Positions 32,147-43,800 of a DNA stretch of 64,000 nt are shown one piece after another. The DNA comes from Lithobates sylvaticus (lineage: Eukaryota > Chordata > Amphibia > Anura > Ranidae), in assembly GCA_028564925.1 (NCBI GenBank), contig CM053033.1, positions 207,021,607-207,085,606 of the forward strand, in the 5' to 3' direction. The translations under genes were made by a program, and so were the position numbers. Under the pieces are notes generated by a model, which searched no databases, was not told the origin of the DNA, and saw only the letters and a program-made list of their open reading frames with translations. The first letter of the stretch is position 1. Each line of letters starts with the position of its first letter.

Positions 32147-32414
32147 TACCATAGATTGTGGACTCTATAACTTTCCTACAAACTAAAAAATATACACTGA
32201 TGTGGGTTATTTTCATGAAAGAAATGTAGCAGAATACATTTTGGGATAAATTTATAAAGAAAGATTTGCTAAATTTTATAACAGAAAAATTTGATATTTT
32301 TTTTCTAAATGTTCAGTCTTTTTTAGTTTATTTAGAAAAAAAAAAAAAAAAGTGGTGATTAAATACCATCAAAAGGAAAGCTCTATTTGTGTGAACAAAA
32401 TGCTAAAAACTTAG
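32147..32414. other. AT-rich flank just left of the tandem duplication
   Basis: Contains an A-run near 32336-32352 and AAATACCATCAAAAGGAAAGC, a piece of the TTAA-family MITE. No gene. Confidence 0.6.
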
Positions 32415-32810
32415 TTTGGCTGCTGTGTTGCAAAAGCGCTGCGCAAATACTGTATGACATAAAAAATTGCAACGATTGCCATTTTATTCTCTAGCCACTT
32501 AAACCCCCCTCCTGCCCAGACCAATTTTCAGCTTTCGGCGCTGACGCACTTTGAATGACAATTGCGCGGTCATACAACACTGTACCCAAATGACATTTTT
32601 ATCATTTTTTTTTCCACAAATAGAGCTTTCTTTTGGTGGTATTTACACAGCTGGAAGATGGAAAATTTTGGAAAAAAAAAAATAAATCATGTTTAATAGT
32701 TTGTTATAAAATTTTGCAAACAGGTAATTTTTCTGCTTCATTGATATGCGCTGATGAGGCGGCATTGGTGGGCACTGATAGGCTGCACTGGTGGGCACTG
32801 ATAGGCACAG

Positions 32811-33207
32811 TAAGGCTCCATTCACACTAGCGCGTTTTTTGATGCATTTTGCAGAAATGCTGGGAAATTTTTTAACATGGGTTCCTATGGAACATGTTCA
32901 CATCAATGCATTTTTGTGCCTCTGCGTTTTTGGAAAGGGTCGGGGACTTTTTTTCATGCAAAATGCAGCGTTTTGCATGGAATAGAAGTCAATGGACCCG
33001 CATCCAAAACGCAAGTACCGTGTTTTTGCTGCGATTTTGCCACGATTTGCATTTTTTTTTTTACACTGTATATAGCTGGTTGCTAACCAACCACAGTGTA
33101 AAAAAAAATACAAAAACGCAAATCGCGGTAAACACGCATGTCCAAAAACGCGGCAAGCACAGCAAAAACGCTCAAAAGCAAAATGCATAGATGTGAATCG
33201 AGCCTTA
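32811..33207. mobile_element. MITE with TAAGGCTCCATTCACAC ends (unit A)
   Basis: TAAGGCTCCATTCACACTAG at the left, GTGAATCGAGCCTTA at the right, imperfect inverted repeats. Inside is an inverted TTACACTGT/ACAGTGTAA pair. Copy in unit B at 45844-46216. Non-coding. Confidence 0.7.
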
Positions 33208-33430
33208 GGGCGGCACTGATAAGGTGGCACTGATGGGGACAGACAAGTCAGTACTGATAGGCCACTGATGGGCGGCACGGATGGGCACTGATAGGCAGAA
33301 CTGGTACTGGTGGCACTGTTCCTCAGGCACTGATTGTGGGCACTGATAGGTAGCACTGTGGGCACTGACAGATGGCACTGGTAGGCAGCACTGTTTATGG
33401 GCACAGGTGGGCACTGAGGGGCTGGCAGCA
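33208..33430. repeat. GGCACTGAT-type satellite repeats (unit A)
   Basis: Degenerate about 12-22 bp repeats (GGCACTGATGGGGAC, GGCACTGATAGGCAG). Equivalent at about 46217-46440 in unit B. Confidence 0.75.
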
Positions 33431-33590
33431 GCTTGATGTCCCGATCACTGCCGCTGATCACAGAGCGCGCTGCACGCGCCCTTCAGGGGGCGCGCAGGCC
33501 GCTCGTGCACGGGACGACGTCATAGGACGTAGTCCCGGCAAAGCAGGTCCGTGCTGTAGCCGTCATTCGGCTATAGGGAGGTCTCTGCAA

Positions 33591-33974
33591 TAAAAAATAG
33601 AAATTATGTTTGGGGGTTACAAGTACTCTTCTAGCAAATACTGATTTAGGGCTGGTTCACACCACAAAAATGCTCTCCAGATCCATTCAGGATACATTTC
33701 TGCATGTGTGTTTTTGACGCGTGTTTCCGGGGGCATTCCAGATGCTTTTTTTCCCTGTTCTTTTTTTTTTCACGGTACTGGAGTCTGGTGCGTTTTTGAT
33801 GTGTTTTACCATATTCCAGTACAGTCCAGTGCAGGAAAAATGCAGCATGTTATTTTTTTTTTTCTGGAACTGACTGCAGTGGTGTGAACTATGCCATTGG
33901 AAACCATATAACCTAACTTCCATGCGTTCTTGATGCAGAGAAAAAAAAACGCATTGGACTGCATGTGGCGTAAA
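33591..33974. other. Non-coding flank (unit A)
   Basis: Contains GGGCTGGTTCACACCAC near 33649 and a pattern of GTGTTTTTGACGCGTG words resembling another short frog repeat; equivalent at about 46626-47016 in B. No gene. Confidence 0.5.
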
Positions 33975-34197
33975 CCGGTGTTCTGTCGGAATAGCAATCC
34001 CGTCAGCTGCGCATGCATTCCACCGCTACCAAGTTTGCTAATCTGACAGAACAACTGCAGTCAAAAGGTGGCAGCAGACATCTTACTACACCCAGCTACG
34101 TCTTGAATTTCAGAGTAATTTTTGCAATAAAGTGAGCGTATATAAATATAGTATATTGACATCTGTGATGCTGTTTGGATGTTTAATTTTGAAAGTC

Positions 34198-34623
34198 TAA
34201 AGCCTCGTACACACGATCCGATTGTTGGCCAACAGAGCGTCAGACTTTTGTCTGAAGGGTGTGTGCCAGGAACTTGCCTTGCATACTAACGGTACACAAT
34301 TGTCGGCCAACACGAACGTAGTGACGTACTATGTGGAATTTCAGCTCTTGAGCGCCACCCTTTGGGCACCTTCTGCAAATGTCGTGTTTGGTGAGCATTG
34401 ATTCCGAGCATGCGTGTTTGTACTTTGGACTTTTGTGTGACGGACTTGTGTACAGACAATACAAAAATTTGACAACAGACCGTTATCCGCTGAAAATCTA
34501 CTAGCCTGCCATCCAACATTTGTTAGCCGAAAGTTGGACAACAATTGTCTGAAGAAGCGTACGGTCGGATTCTGTCATCACACAATTCCCTGCCAAAAAT
34601 CAGATTCTGGGTACGAGGCTTAA
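34198..34623. mobile_element. Harbinger-type MITE (unit A)
   Basis: AAAGCCTCGTACACACGATC at one end, GGGTACGAGGCTTAA at the other. Same terminal family as the Harbinger element at 29641-32075 and shares AGCGCCACCCTTTGGG. Copy in unit B at 47271-47695. Non-coding. Confidence 0.78.
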
Positions 34624-34892
34624 GGCTAGGTTCACACCAATGCGAATTGGATGTGGATTTTTTTCCACATCCAATTCACATGACCGGAGATTGTGACCGA
34701 CTCTCTATGGAGCTGGTTCCCACATCTCGGGGCGGATGCGGAGCGGCCCACACAGGAGTCCTGTGCGTCTTTGGCTCGGTTTTAGGGCCGAATTCAGGCA
34801 AAAATACAGCGGTCAGGTTTAGCACTGAACAGTGCGGAGAGTACAAATATGGCCTCCGCCACCTTCCTATGGCTGGCGTCCAGCTCGTTACA
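34624..34892. other. Non-coding interior with hairpin (unit A)
   Basis: GGTTCACACCAATGCGAATT then GGATGTGG/CCACATCC forms a hairpin near 34645-34680. B equivalent about 47696-47968. Nothing else recognised. Confidence 0.55.
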
Positions 34893-35199
34893 AAATGTAA
34901 CATCAAAACAGCATCACAGATGTCAATATACTATATTTATTTATATACGCTCACTTTATTGCTAAAATTACTCTGAAATTCAAGACGTAGCTGGGTGTAG
35001 TAAGATGTCCGCTGCCGCCTTCTAACTGCAGTTGTTCTGTCAGATGAGCAAACCTGGTAGCGGTGGAACGCATGCGCAGCTGATGGAACCTCTCTTTCGT
35101 TACCTAATCTGATGGGTTCGCTATTCTGGCAGAACACCGGCCCTGAAACAAAAAGTGACAGAAAAGGCCTGGTCTTCAAGTGGGTAAGTGCTGCCCGTA

Positions 35200-35755
35200 G
35201 TCAGCAATGTGTCCCCCGGCCCCCCGTACAATGAATCTCCCTGCCCCCATACAATGTGTCCCCCGGCCCCCGTACAATGAATCGCCCTGCCCCCGTACAA
35301 TGAATCGCCCTGCCCCCATACAATGAATCGCCCTGCCCCCATACAATGTGTCCCCCGTACAATGAATCCCCAGGCCCCCCATACAATGTATCCCCCAGCC
35401 TCTCCATACAATGTGTCCCCTTCTCCCATACGTGTCCCCCCCCATACAATGTGTCCCCCTCCCCCATACAATGAGTCCCCCAGCCCCCCCATACAATATC
35501 TCCCGCCCTCATACGTGTCCCCCCAGCCCCCCCATACGAGTCCCCCCATTCGTGTCCCCCATACAATGTATCCCCCGCCCCCCTATACAATGAGTCCCCC
35601 AGCCCGCCCATACATGTCCCCCCCCATACAATGAGTCCCCCCTGGCCCCCGTATGAGTCCCCCCATACAATGAGTCCCCCGGCTCGCCCATACGTGTCCC
35701 CCTCCCATACAATGAGTCCCCCAGCCCCACAATACTGCTCATTAGATTTAGTGTC
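35200..35755. repeat. C-rich minisatellite (unit A, about 550 bp)
   Basis: Irregular 20-35 bp units of the form CCCCATACAATGAGTCCCC or CCCCGTACAATGAATC. Lacks stops in several frames by composition, which yields long but meaningless open frames on both strands. Confidence 0.95.
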
Positions 35756-35879
35756 CCCCTCAGAACCGGTGGTCTGTCTGTCTGTACAGAACAATGGGCG
35801 GTATGTGCAGCCCTCACCCCCTTCCTCCTCTATGAATGTCTCTAATGGTCACACAAACACACCATCTTCTATTCTACTC

Positions 35880-36230
35880 ATTTGGTTTCCAGCTGCTGCG
35901 CTCTCCAGACTAGGCGACGCCATTTCCGGCGCGACGTGTTTCCGTCGTTTTCTTCCTGAGGGTTTTGCTCGGCCTGTGTTTTACGTCACTTCCGGCGCGG
36001 GCGGCGCTTCTCGGTTTGGGTCTTCGGCTTTCTGTGGCGTCCGTCTCCGGTGTGCGGGCGGTGAGTGTTCCGTGTAGACGGATATTATCTGTGCGTTGTG
36101 TCCGTACAGCCAGGGAATGCCGGGCTTCCTCACCCCCCCCACTGACAACTATACCGGGAGAAGTGAGGGGGCTCCACCTGAGGGTGCTGGCCGGGCCTGG
36201 GCCTACGTGCTTCCTCGGTGACTGAGCCGG
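35880..36230 (+). promoter_or_regulatory. CpG-rich promoter with first-exon splice donor (unit A)
   Basis: CpG-dense, unlike its AT-rich neighbours. Motifs: GACGCCATTTCCGGCG (YY1-like GCCAT plus ETS core) near 35917, and ACGTCACTTCCGGCGCGGG (CRE-like TGACGT reversed plus ETS core) near 35983. About 60 bp on, TGTGCGGGCG is followed by GTGAGT at 36061, a strong 5' splice site, so a short non-coding exon 1 may end at 36060. No TATA box. This is the layout of housekeeping-gene promoters. No downstream coding exon was recognised in the window. Confidence 0.55.
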
Positions 36231-36894
36231 GACAAGGCAGGGCTCTGCCGCCTCTGTGTGCTCCAGGGGCCCCGTGTGTGGATGTGTTCAGTCATTGTAA
36301 TGAGGAGAGCGGCTGTGCTTTCCTATGAAAGTCATAATAAAGCTGATACTATACTTCTACATGATGAGCCCCTCCTCCACTCATATCATCTGATGTTACC
36401 TCAGGAAGGTCTCATTACCTTCAGTTGCAGAATCCAAGTCAGGTATAAAAAAAAATGAAAAGTCAGCAGCTACAAATCCTGTATAAATACTGCAGCTGGC
36501 CGGGATCCCGCTCTGCCCTCACCCGGGGTGCGGGCTCTTTGGAGGTCCCCAGCCCCACCATTGTAGATATGGGAAGTCGGCGGTGACTGTTTCTTGTCTT
36601 CCCACTGCGCATGCGCTTTCTGAGTGGACCCACCTCGCCCCGGGAGGTCTGAGGGGGGTGGGGAGGGCTTCTACTCTACAAGCAGAGAGATATAGAGGAG
36701 GGTATGTGGATCTTCACTTTTCAGATAAAGTTCTGTTTTAAAGTAGAACTTTAGGCCATTTTGTTTTTATTTTGGATAAAGTAAGGGAGGGTTATAACCC
36801 CTGTTTGTTTGTTTTTTGCCATTGGAGAAATTTCCCTTCGCTTCCTGTCTCCTAGCCAAAACAGGAAGTGAGATGAAATTCCTGCAAATTAAAG
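36231..36894. other. Non-coding stretch after the CpG island (unit A)
   Basis: No coding sequence found. Contains GTCAGCAGCTACAAATCC near 36463, related to the hairpin repeat at 36925, and AACAGGAAGTGAG near 36860, which also occurs near 14168. B equivalent about 49561-50237. Confidence 0.6.
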
Positions 36895-37389
36895 AGGTGC
36901 TCCACCCGCATCAAAAAATATTAAAAGTCAGCAGCTACAAATACTGCAGCTGCTGACTTTTAAAATATGGACACTCACCTGTCCAGTGCACCCGCGATGT
37001 CGGCACCCAAAGCCGATCTGTTGCTAGGCTCTCGGGTGCTGCCGTCGCCATCTTCTGGTAAGGGAATCAGGAAGTGAAGCCTTGCGGCTTCACTTCCCTA
37101 CTGCGCGAGTCACAATACGGATGGTCCCTGCTGTCTCTGGGACCCCGTGTGTTTCCCAGCAGACAGCGGGGGGGACAAGAAGTGGCGTAGATACCCGCAG
37201 ATTCTGCGGATATCTATGCCCGCAAGTGGGTGCAAATACCTGTATTATACAGGTATCTGCACCCCCCTCCCTCCTGAAAGGCGACAATTGTGACACTGGA
37301 GGGGGGGGAGGGTTCCGAAATGCGGACGTTCCTTTTTTGTGTGAACCCTTCCGATTTAAAGTGGTTTTAAAGGCAGAAGGTTTTTTATC
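36895..37389. repeat. Short repeat element with hairpin (unit A)
   Basis: AAAAGTCAGCAGCTACAAAT and TGCAGCTGCTGACTTTT form a stem near 36923-36963. A second palindrome, GAAGTGAAGCCTTGCGGCTTCACTTC, lies near 37073-37098. TTTAAAGGCAGAAGGTTTTT at the right is one half of a palindromic repeat split by the TTAA element. B copy about 50238-50734. Confidence 0.6.
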
Positions 37390-38089
37390 TTAACCACTTG
37401 CTTACTGGGCACCTAAACCCCCCTCCTGCCCAGATTCATTCTCAGCTTTTAGCGCTGTCACTCTTTGAATGACAATTACGCGGTCATACAACACTGTTCC
37501 CAAATTACATTTTTATCATTTTTTCCAACACAAATATAGCTTTTTTTGTTGGTATTTGATTACCTCTGGGTTTTTTATTTTTTGTTAAAAAAAATACAAA
37601 ACTGTTTTATATTTTATTAATAAATTTGGCAAACAGGTAATTTTTCTCCTTCATTGATGTACGTGGATGAGGCTGCACTGATGGGCACCGATGGGCTGCA
37701 CTGATAGGTGGCACTTGTGGGCACTGATTTGTGGTACTGGCACATATGAGGCAGCTTTGCCTCTCCCTGCTCGGGACCGATGTCCCTTTAACAGAAGCTG
37801 GTGATCGGCTTTTTTTTCTCCTCATGCTGTGAGCGTGAGAAGAATCTTCTGTTTACATCACGTGATCAGCTGTCATTGGCTGACAGCTGATCACGTGGTA
37901 AGGGACCGGGATCGACCCCTTACTCCGATCTGTGATCATCCGAGTCTAATTGACTCGGGTGATCACAGCGCGCGCTTCAGGGGGGCGTGACCAGTTTGCA
38001 AAGGGGAGGATGGCTATTGACGCCCTCCCGGCAAAGCAGATCCGCGCTGTAACCGTCATTCAGCTATAGCACGGATCTGAAGGAGTTCA
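37390..38089 (+). mobile_element. TTAA-family MITE inserted in a palindromic repeat (unit A)
   Basis: TTAACCACTTGCTTACTGGG at the left; right edge at GGAGTTCA 38089, read as a decayed TTAA. Flanks ...GGTTTTTTATC and TGCATTCTATGCATTAAGAT join into a known-looking palindrome (AGAAGGTTTTTTATCTTAA with its inverse), which shows the insertion at a TTAA site. B copy 50735-51432. Non-coding. Confidence 0.75.
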
Positions 38090-38572
38090 TGCATTCTATG
38101 CATTAAGATAAAAAAACCTTCTGTGTGTAGCACACCAATTACTACCTGAGCTCCTTCTCTCTCCAGCGATGTCCACGATCCCCTCCGCCATCCAGTACAC
38201 TCTTCCTGATTGCCTGAGACAGAGCAGTTGCGCTATTGGCTGACTTACTTTGACAGCCGTGGGAGACAATCAGGGGAGAGAGGGGGTGGGGCCAGGCCGG
38301 GGCTCTGTGTCTGAATGGATACACAGAGCTCTAACACGGCTTGGGTGACCCCTGTAGCAAGCTGCTTACTGAGGGGGCACTCGAGGGAAGGACTAGGAGC
38401 AGCGAAGAGGAGAATCCGGGCTGCTCTGTGCAAAACCAACTGCACAGAGGAGTTAAGTATAACATGTTTGTTATTTAAAAAAAAAAAAAAAAACGAGCCT
38501 TTACAATAACTTTAAAGGCACAATGTTTTTTGTTTATCTTAAAGCGTTTGTTACCCTAAAAAAAATAAAAAA
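38090..38572. other. Non-coding flank up to the DIRS element (unit A)
   Basis: Right half of the palindromic repeat (AAGATAAAAAACCTTCTG), then a GC-rich stretch and an A-run at 38476-38492. No gene recognised. B equivalent 51433-51924. Confidence 0.6.
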
Positions 38573-38582
38573 TTCTCTCTTC

Positions 38583-38690
38583 GCCTTTCAGGACAGCACC
38601 TTGGAGAGAGCGCAGCTCCGCCTTTACCCAGGAAACACTGCGTGACAACGCCCCTTTTTAAGATCAGCTGCTTCCACCATGCCTTCAGTT
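38583..38690 (+). repeat. DIRS copy A left inverted terminal repeat
   Basis: About 107 bp starting GCCTTTCAGGACAGCACC, inverted at 43801-43907. The sequence outside it (TTCTCTCTTC) is repeated in the internal complementary region. Confidence 0.9.
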
Positions 38691-40649
38691 TTAGTGTTTC
38701 CTCCGCCATGGTGGAACACTGCTGGGGAACCAGGGGTGCTGCGCTCTCTTTAAGGAAAAAAAAAACGAGGGTTTTGGCAGTGCCTTATGCTTACGTTCGT
38801 AAAGACCAGCCCAGCACCTTCCCGAACGATGGGGTAGGTGTTCCGGTGTTCCCTTCCTTCGTCGGCTCACAGGAGTAATGGACTGCCGGAGGTCGTTCGC
38901 CCGTGCGTTCGGGGGGGCCGCGGGTGTGCTCAGAAACAAGCGTTTCATGCCAGGCCTCGGCATGGCGGCGCCGAATCCCGGACGGCGGGGGACGCCAGTT
39001 CCGGTGGGTAGAGACTTCCGGCAGGGCGTAGCAGCAATTAGTTCCAGCTGCTGGAACGCAGGAGGAAGGGGCGGGTCCTCTGGCCGGGACTTCCTTTTGT
39101 TTGGCATGGACGAAAAGCCATTCAAAAGCGTGCGGACGGCGGCTGCAACGATCGGAATGGAGAACGAATCATCAGCAGCAATGGCGGATGCAGGCGCCCA
39201 GGCTCCCGGCCAGTCCCAGGTAGGAGAGGTACAGAGGGACCTCTTTCCTTTACATCACTGGGTGTTTTTTGTTCATGTATTAAGTTAACCTGCAGCTGTC
39301 TGCTTTGGTGTAAAGGTCCATTAGCAGTTCAGCAGGGATTGAGACTCTGGGCACTTAGGGTGTTTGGCTTTGGGGTCTATCTGTTGTACTCTTTAGTGGC
39401 TGCAGTTAAAGAGGACCTGTGGGTTCTTTTATTTCTGTCGTTTCAGAAAGCTACTGCTAAGTCAGAGAGAACTTCAAGAAAATGCCCCTCATGTAAAAAT
39501 CCTTTAAGGGACTCTTGGCCCAAATCCCTATGCAGATCTTGCATTGTGGGTTTAAGGAAGGAGGAGTCCTCACAGGAGTGCAAGGAACTCCTGTCTTCAG
39601 TGAGAAAAGAAATAGCTGAGGCCCTAGGGACAGTACGCTCCCTTGTGAAAAAACGTGGTCAGAGTTCCAGCCAAGAACAGAGTTCTCAATCCAGTCTCCC
39701 TCCGTCCACTTCTGTGCAAGTTGAAAGTGAGTCTGAGGAAGAAAGGGAAAGCATTCCTCCCTCAACGTTTGATTCTGTTGATGAGGAAGAGGAAGAAGCC
39801 AAAGCTTCTAGATATAAACTGTCACTTGAGGAAGTTGATGATTTACTCAAGGCAATTTATACTACACTGGAGATCCAGGAAGAAAAAATTCAGCTGTCAG
39901 TACATGACAAAATGTACCAGGGGCTGGAGGAGGTCAAACATAGAGTCTTTCCTGTACACAAAGTGTTAACAGACTCCATTAAAAAGGAGTGGAAGGATCC
40001 AGAGAAAGGACAGTTCTTCTCTAAAGCCCTTAAAAGGAGGTTCCCTTTTGAGGAGAATGAGGAGTGTGTTTGGAATAAGAAACCAAAGATAGATGCTGCC
40101 TTCTCTCAAGTATCCAGAAAGACGGACTTAGCCTTTGAGGATATGGGAATTCTCAAAGACGCTATGGACAAAAAAGCAGATGGGCTACTGAAGAAAGCAT
40201 GGGACTCTTCTTTAGCCGATCTGAAACCTGCAATGGCAGCCACAGTTGTGGCCAGGTGGCAGGTACCTTCAGGAAAGAATTATGAGAGTCCTTCCCTACT
40301 CTATTAAAAGCCGTCAAATATATGGCTGATGCCTCGGCAGAGTCCATCAAGATGTCTGCCAGGTCATTAGCACTGGTCAATTTCGCAAGAAGAGCACTCT
40401 GGCTTAAAACCTGGTCAGGGGATTCAGCCTCTAAAGTGAAACTGTGTGGAATTCCCTCTTCAGGGGTCTTGTTGTTTGGTCCAGAATTAGACTGTACTTG
40501 ATAGGACAGCAGACAAAAAGAAAGCTTTTCCTCAGAAAAAGAAAGTGGTACAACAGAGGAAGAATTTTCGTCCTTTTCGACAAACCGATAAGGAAAAGGA
40601 CCAAACAAAGAAAAGACCTTGGAATCCTCAGAGAGGAGGAGGCAGGGGT

Positions 40650-42170
40650 GGGGTATTGTTCAGAAATCCTGAGCAATCCCCTAAAAACAATGACCAGCTC
40701 CCAGTAGGCGGGAGGCTTCAGGACTTCTTGTTCAGTTGGGAAGAAACAACAAGAAGTCCATTTGTCCTAGGGATAATCCAGCAGGGTTACCATCTAGAGT
40801 TTTTACAAGACCCCCCAAGTCGGTTTTACATAACAAACTTGCCGAGGGATCAGGAGAAGGCTCTGGCTATGAAGTCTCTTCTTCAAGAGCTGATGCAACA
40901 GGAGGTCATCTCTCAGGTCCCAGAGGGGCAAGAGGGAAAAGGGTTTTATTCCCATATATTCTTAGTCAAGAAACCATCGGGAAAATTCCGCCTGATCCTC
41001 AATTTGAAGCTGTTGAATCGGTCCATAAAGTACAAAAAATACAGGATGGACACGATTTTTTCGGTGAAGAACTTGCTGACACCCAGGTGTCACATGGCCT
41101 CCATCGATTTGAGAGATGCATATCTCCATATCCCAATAGCACCCCAGTCCCAGAAATTTCTGCGTCTCGCAGTCAATTTGGGGAGGGGGGAGGTCTGGCA
41201 TCTACAGTTCAGAGCCCTGCCATTCGGACTCTCCTCCTCACCCAGAGTATTCACGAAAGTGATGGCAGAAGCGTTGGAACCCCTGAGACTGAAAGGGATC
41301 CCAATAGTGCCCTACTTGGACGATCTGCTACTTTTCGCCGACTCAAAAAGTCAGGTGGAAGTCAACCTTCAAGTGACTCAAGCACATCTAAGAGGTTTGG
41401 GTTGGCTTCTCAACATTCAGAAGTCCAACTTAATACCAGCTCAAAGAGTAAGGTTTCTGGGGTACGAAATGGACTCAGTGGAACAGAAAATATTTCTACC
41501 CCAAGAAAAAATAGAAAAGATGCAGTCAGTTCTGAAGGCACTTCAGTCCAATTCAAGGTTCTCAGTAAGGCAAGCCATGTCGGCTCTGGGTCTATTGACA
41601 GCAGCAATCCCCGCAGTACAGTGGGCCAGACTGCATGCTCGTCCGCTGCAGGCGGACATTTTGACAAATTGGTCTTACCAGGAATCTCTGGAGAAAAAGT
41701 TTGTCATAGGGGCAAGAGCAAAAAGATCACTCTGGTGGTGGAGGAACCAGAGAAACATCTCAAAAGGTCTGCACTGGTCCTTCCCAGTAACCCAAAGACT
41801 GACCACAGAGGCCAGCGCAGGGGGGTGGGGAGCCCACCTGGAAGAGCAAACTATTCAGGGGGTTTGGTCCAAACCAGAAGCGAGAAGGTCACCAAACTGG
41901 AGAGAGTTGAAGGCTATTCATCTGAGTCTTCTGTCCTTCCAGGAACTTCTAAAAAGTCAGCATGTCCAAATCTTGACGGACAATATGACGGCAGTGTTAT
42001 ACCTAACAAAACAAGGGGGCACAAAAAGCAGAACTTTGTTGGAATTAGCCTGCCAAATACTGAGATGGGCGGAGAACAATTTGGCCTCCCTATCGGCAGT
42101 CCACTTAAAAGGGACGGAAAACACCTTGGCAGATCTCCTCAGCAGGAGAGAAGAGAAGCAGAGTGGTCTC
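40650..42170 (+). other. DIRS copy A reverse transcriptase / RNase H region (fossil)
   Basis: RT palm with the catalytic YLDDLLLFAD motif, preceded by FLVKKPSGKFRLI and ALPFGLSSSPRVFTKVMAEA; the RNase H part has TEASAGGWGAHL and LTDNMTAVLYL. Family match is clear. Confidence 0.9.
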
Positions 42171-42599
42171 TGAATCAGGATCTATTCGAGACAATAGCCA
42201 AGAGGTGGGGTGTTCCTCAGGTGGACCTATTCGCAAAACAAGAAAACGCAAAAGTACCAGTGTTCTTCTCCCTCCAGAGACCAGATCAAGCTCTGGGGAT
42301 AGATGCTCTGGCCCACAGATGGGACTTCCAGCTGTCCTACGCTTTTCCCCCATCTTCACTGATTCCAAGGGTATTAGCCAAATTCAGACTGGAATCCACG
42401 GAACTAATTCTGATAGCTCCTTATTGGCCAAAGAGATCGTGGTTTGCAACCCTAATGAACCTCTCAGTAAAACCTCCTTGGAAGTTACCAAACAGGTCAG
42501 ATCTACTGAGTCAGGGCAAGTTTCTTCATCCAGATCCAGCGTTTCTCAACCTGGCAGCTTGGTTTCTGAAGAACAAATCCTAAGACAAAAGGGCCTATC

Positions 42600-43591
42600 A
42601 GAAAAACTCATTACTACCCTTCTTGCAAGTAGGAAGAAGGTAACAGACATTTATTTTAAGGTCTGGAAAGTATACAATACATGGTGTTCCAGAAAAGACT
42701 TTAGTTTGTCTAGTACAATTTCAGTTCTAGAGTTTCTTCAAGAAGGATTGGAGAAAGGCCTAGCAGCAAGTACGCTCAAGACGCAAGTAGCGGCTTTATC
42801 AGTTTTTTTGGAAAGAACCCTGTCAGGGGAACCTTTTGATAATTCGTTTTTTCAGAGCTATGGCTAAAGTAAAGCCTAGACCTGTGACTATTTTTCCCAA
42901 ATGGGTTTTATCTTTGGTTCTTCAAGGACTAACAAAGATTCCGTTTGAACCCATAGAAGGATCATCACTTAAGTTTTTAACGTTTAAAACTGTGTTGTTG
43001 GTGGCAGTAACATCAGCCTGTAGAGTCAGCGAGTTACAAGCTCTATCAATCAAAGAGCCCTTCATGAGATGCCTACCAGATAAGGTAGTCCTAAAAACAG
43101 ACCCAACCTTTCTACAGAAAGTGAGCTCTGCATTTCATCGGGTACAGGAGATTATTCTCCCTACATTTTGCCCCTCACCTTCGGGGCCAGGAGAAGAAGC
43201 CTTCCATACCCTGGATGTCAGGAGATGTCTTCTTAAGTATCTGGAGATAACAAAGGATTTTAGAAAATCATCCTCACTGTTTGTTTTAATGGAGGGCGCT
43301 CACAAGGGATGTAAAGCTTCCAAAAACACCCTTGGAAGATGGTTAAAGCAAGCTATTAAAGAAGCATACGCCTCTCTAGGCTTGGAGCCTCCAGAAGGAA
43401 TCTTGCCTCTTTCGACCAGAGCAGTAGCGGCATCATGGGCAGAAAAGGCCGGAGCATCGCCTGAGAAAATTTGTAAGGCTGCCATATGGTCCAGTTTTTC
43501 AACTTTTATAAAGCATTACCGGATGGATCTGCTCTCAGCCTCAGACCAATCCTTCGGGAGGAAGGTCTTGCAGGCAGTGGTCCCACCCTGA
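42600..43591 (+). other. DIRS copy A tyrosine recombinase region (fossil)
   Basis: Recombinase/phage-integrase fold signature: SACRVSELQAL (first Arg), a later LSTRAVAASWAEKAG block and FIKHYRMDLL at the nucleophile position. In DIRS elements this enzyme inserts the circular DNA and replaces an integrase. Confidence 0.85.
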
Positions 43592-43614
43592 AGTAAGTTT
43601 CTCGGTTATTGTCT

Positions 43615-43701
43615 CCAAGGTGCTGTCCTGAAAGGCGAAGAGAGAAAACCTTAGTTAGACTTACCGGTGACGGTATTTCTACGAGCCTTTCAGGACAGCA
43701 G
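43615..43701 (-). repeat. DIRS copy A internal complementary region
   Basis: Complementary to both element tips joined head to tail: GGTGCTGTCCTGAAAGGCGA mirrors the left tip and GACGGTATTTCTACGAGCC mirrors the right tip. This is the hallmark of DIRS elements and is thought to template completion of a circular DNA intermediate. Confidence 0.9.
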
Positions 43702-43800
43702 CCTACTTCCCTCCCTAGGTTATGATGTATAATGTATAATTATAGGGCATGGTAACTGTCTGCTTATATTTTCCAGCATGTCGGAGGATTTCTCTGTAAC

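Larger units (their letters stand above)
32496..33590. mobile_element. TTAA-family variant, composite (unit A)
   Basis: Starts GCCACTTAAACCCCCCTCC and carries GACAATTGCGCGGTCATAC; ends near GTCATTCGGCTATAGG. A second MITE (32811-33207) and GGCACTGATGGG-type satellite repeats lie inside. Equivalent in unit B at about 45555-46625. Non-coding. Confidence 0.6.
33975..35140. mobile_element. Element with about 220-bp terminal inverted repeats (unit A)
   Basis: Starts CCGGTGTTCTGTCGGAATAG and ends GCTATTCTGGCAGAACACCGG. The left arm (33975-34195) is inverted in the right arm (about 34893-35140), including CTCACTTTATTGC, CAAGACGTAGCTGGGTGTAG and GCGCATGC. A Harbinger-type MITE (34198-34623) sits between the arms. 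No transposase. Copy in unit B at 47017-48212. Confidence 0.8.

Noticed and set aside
35965-36225. 86-codon open frame in the CpG patch as a small host protein
   Set aside because: It crosses a strong splice donor at 36061, has no recognisable domain, and GC-rich DNA readily gives stop-free frames.
40736-42583. Long Ser/Lys-rich open frame overlapping the DIRS reverse transcriptase
   Set aside because: Its first two thirds are an overlapping-frame shadow of the RT/RNase H region; only its end overlaps the methyltransferase-like part, which is covered in the DIRS entry.
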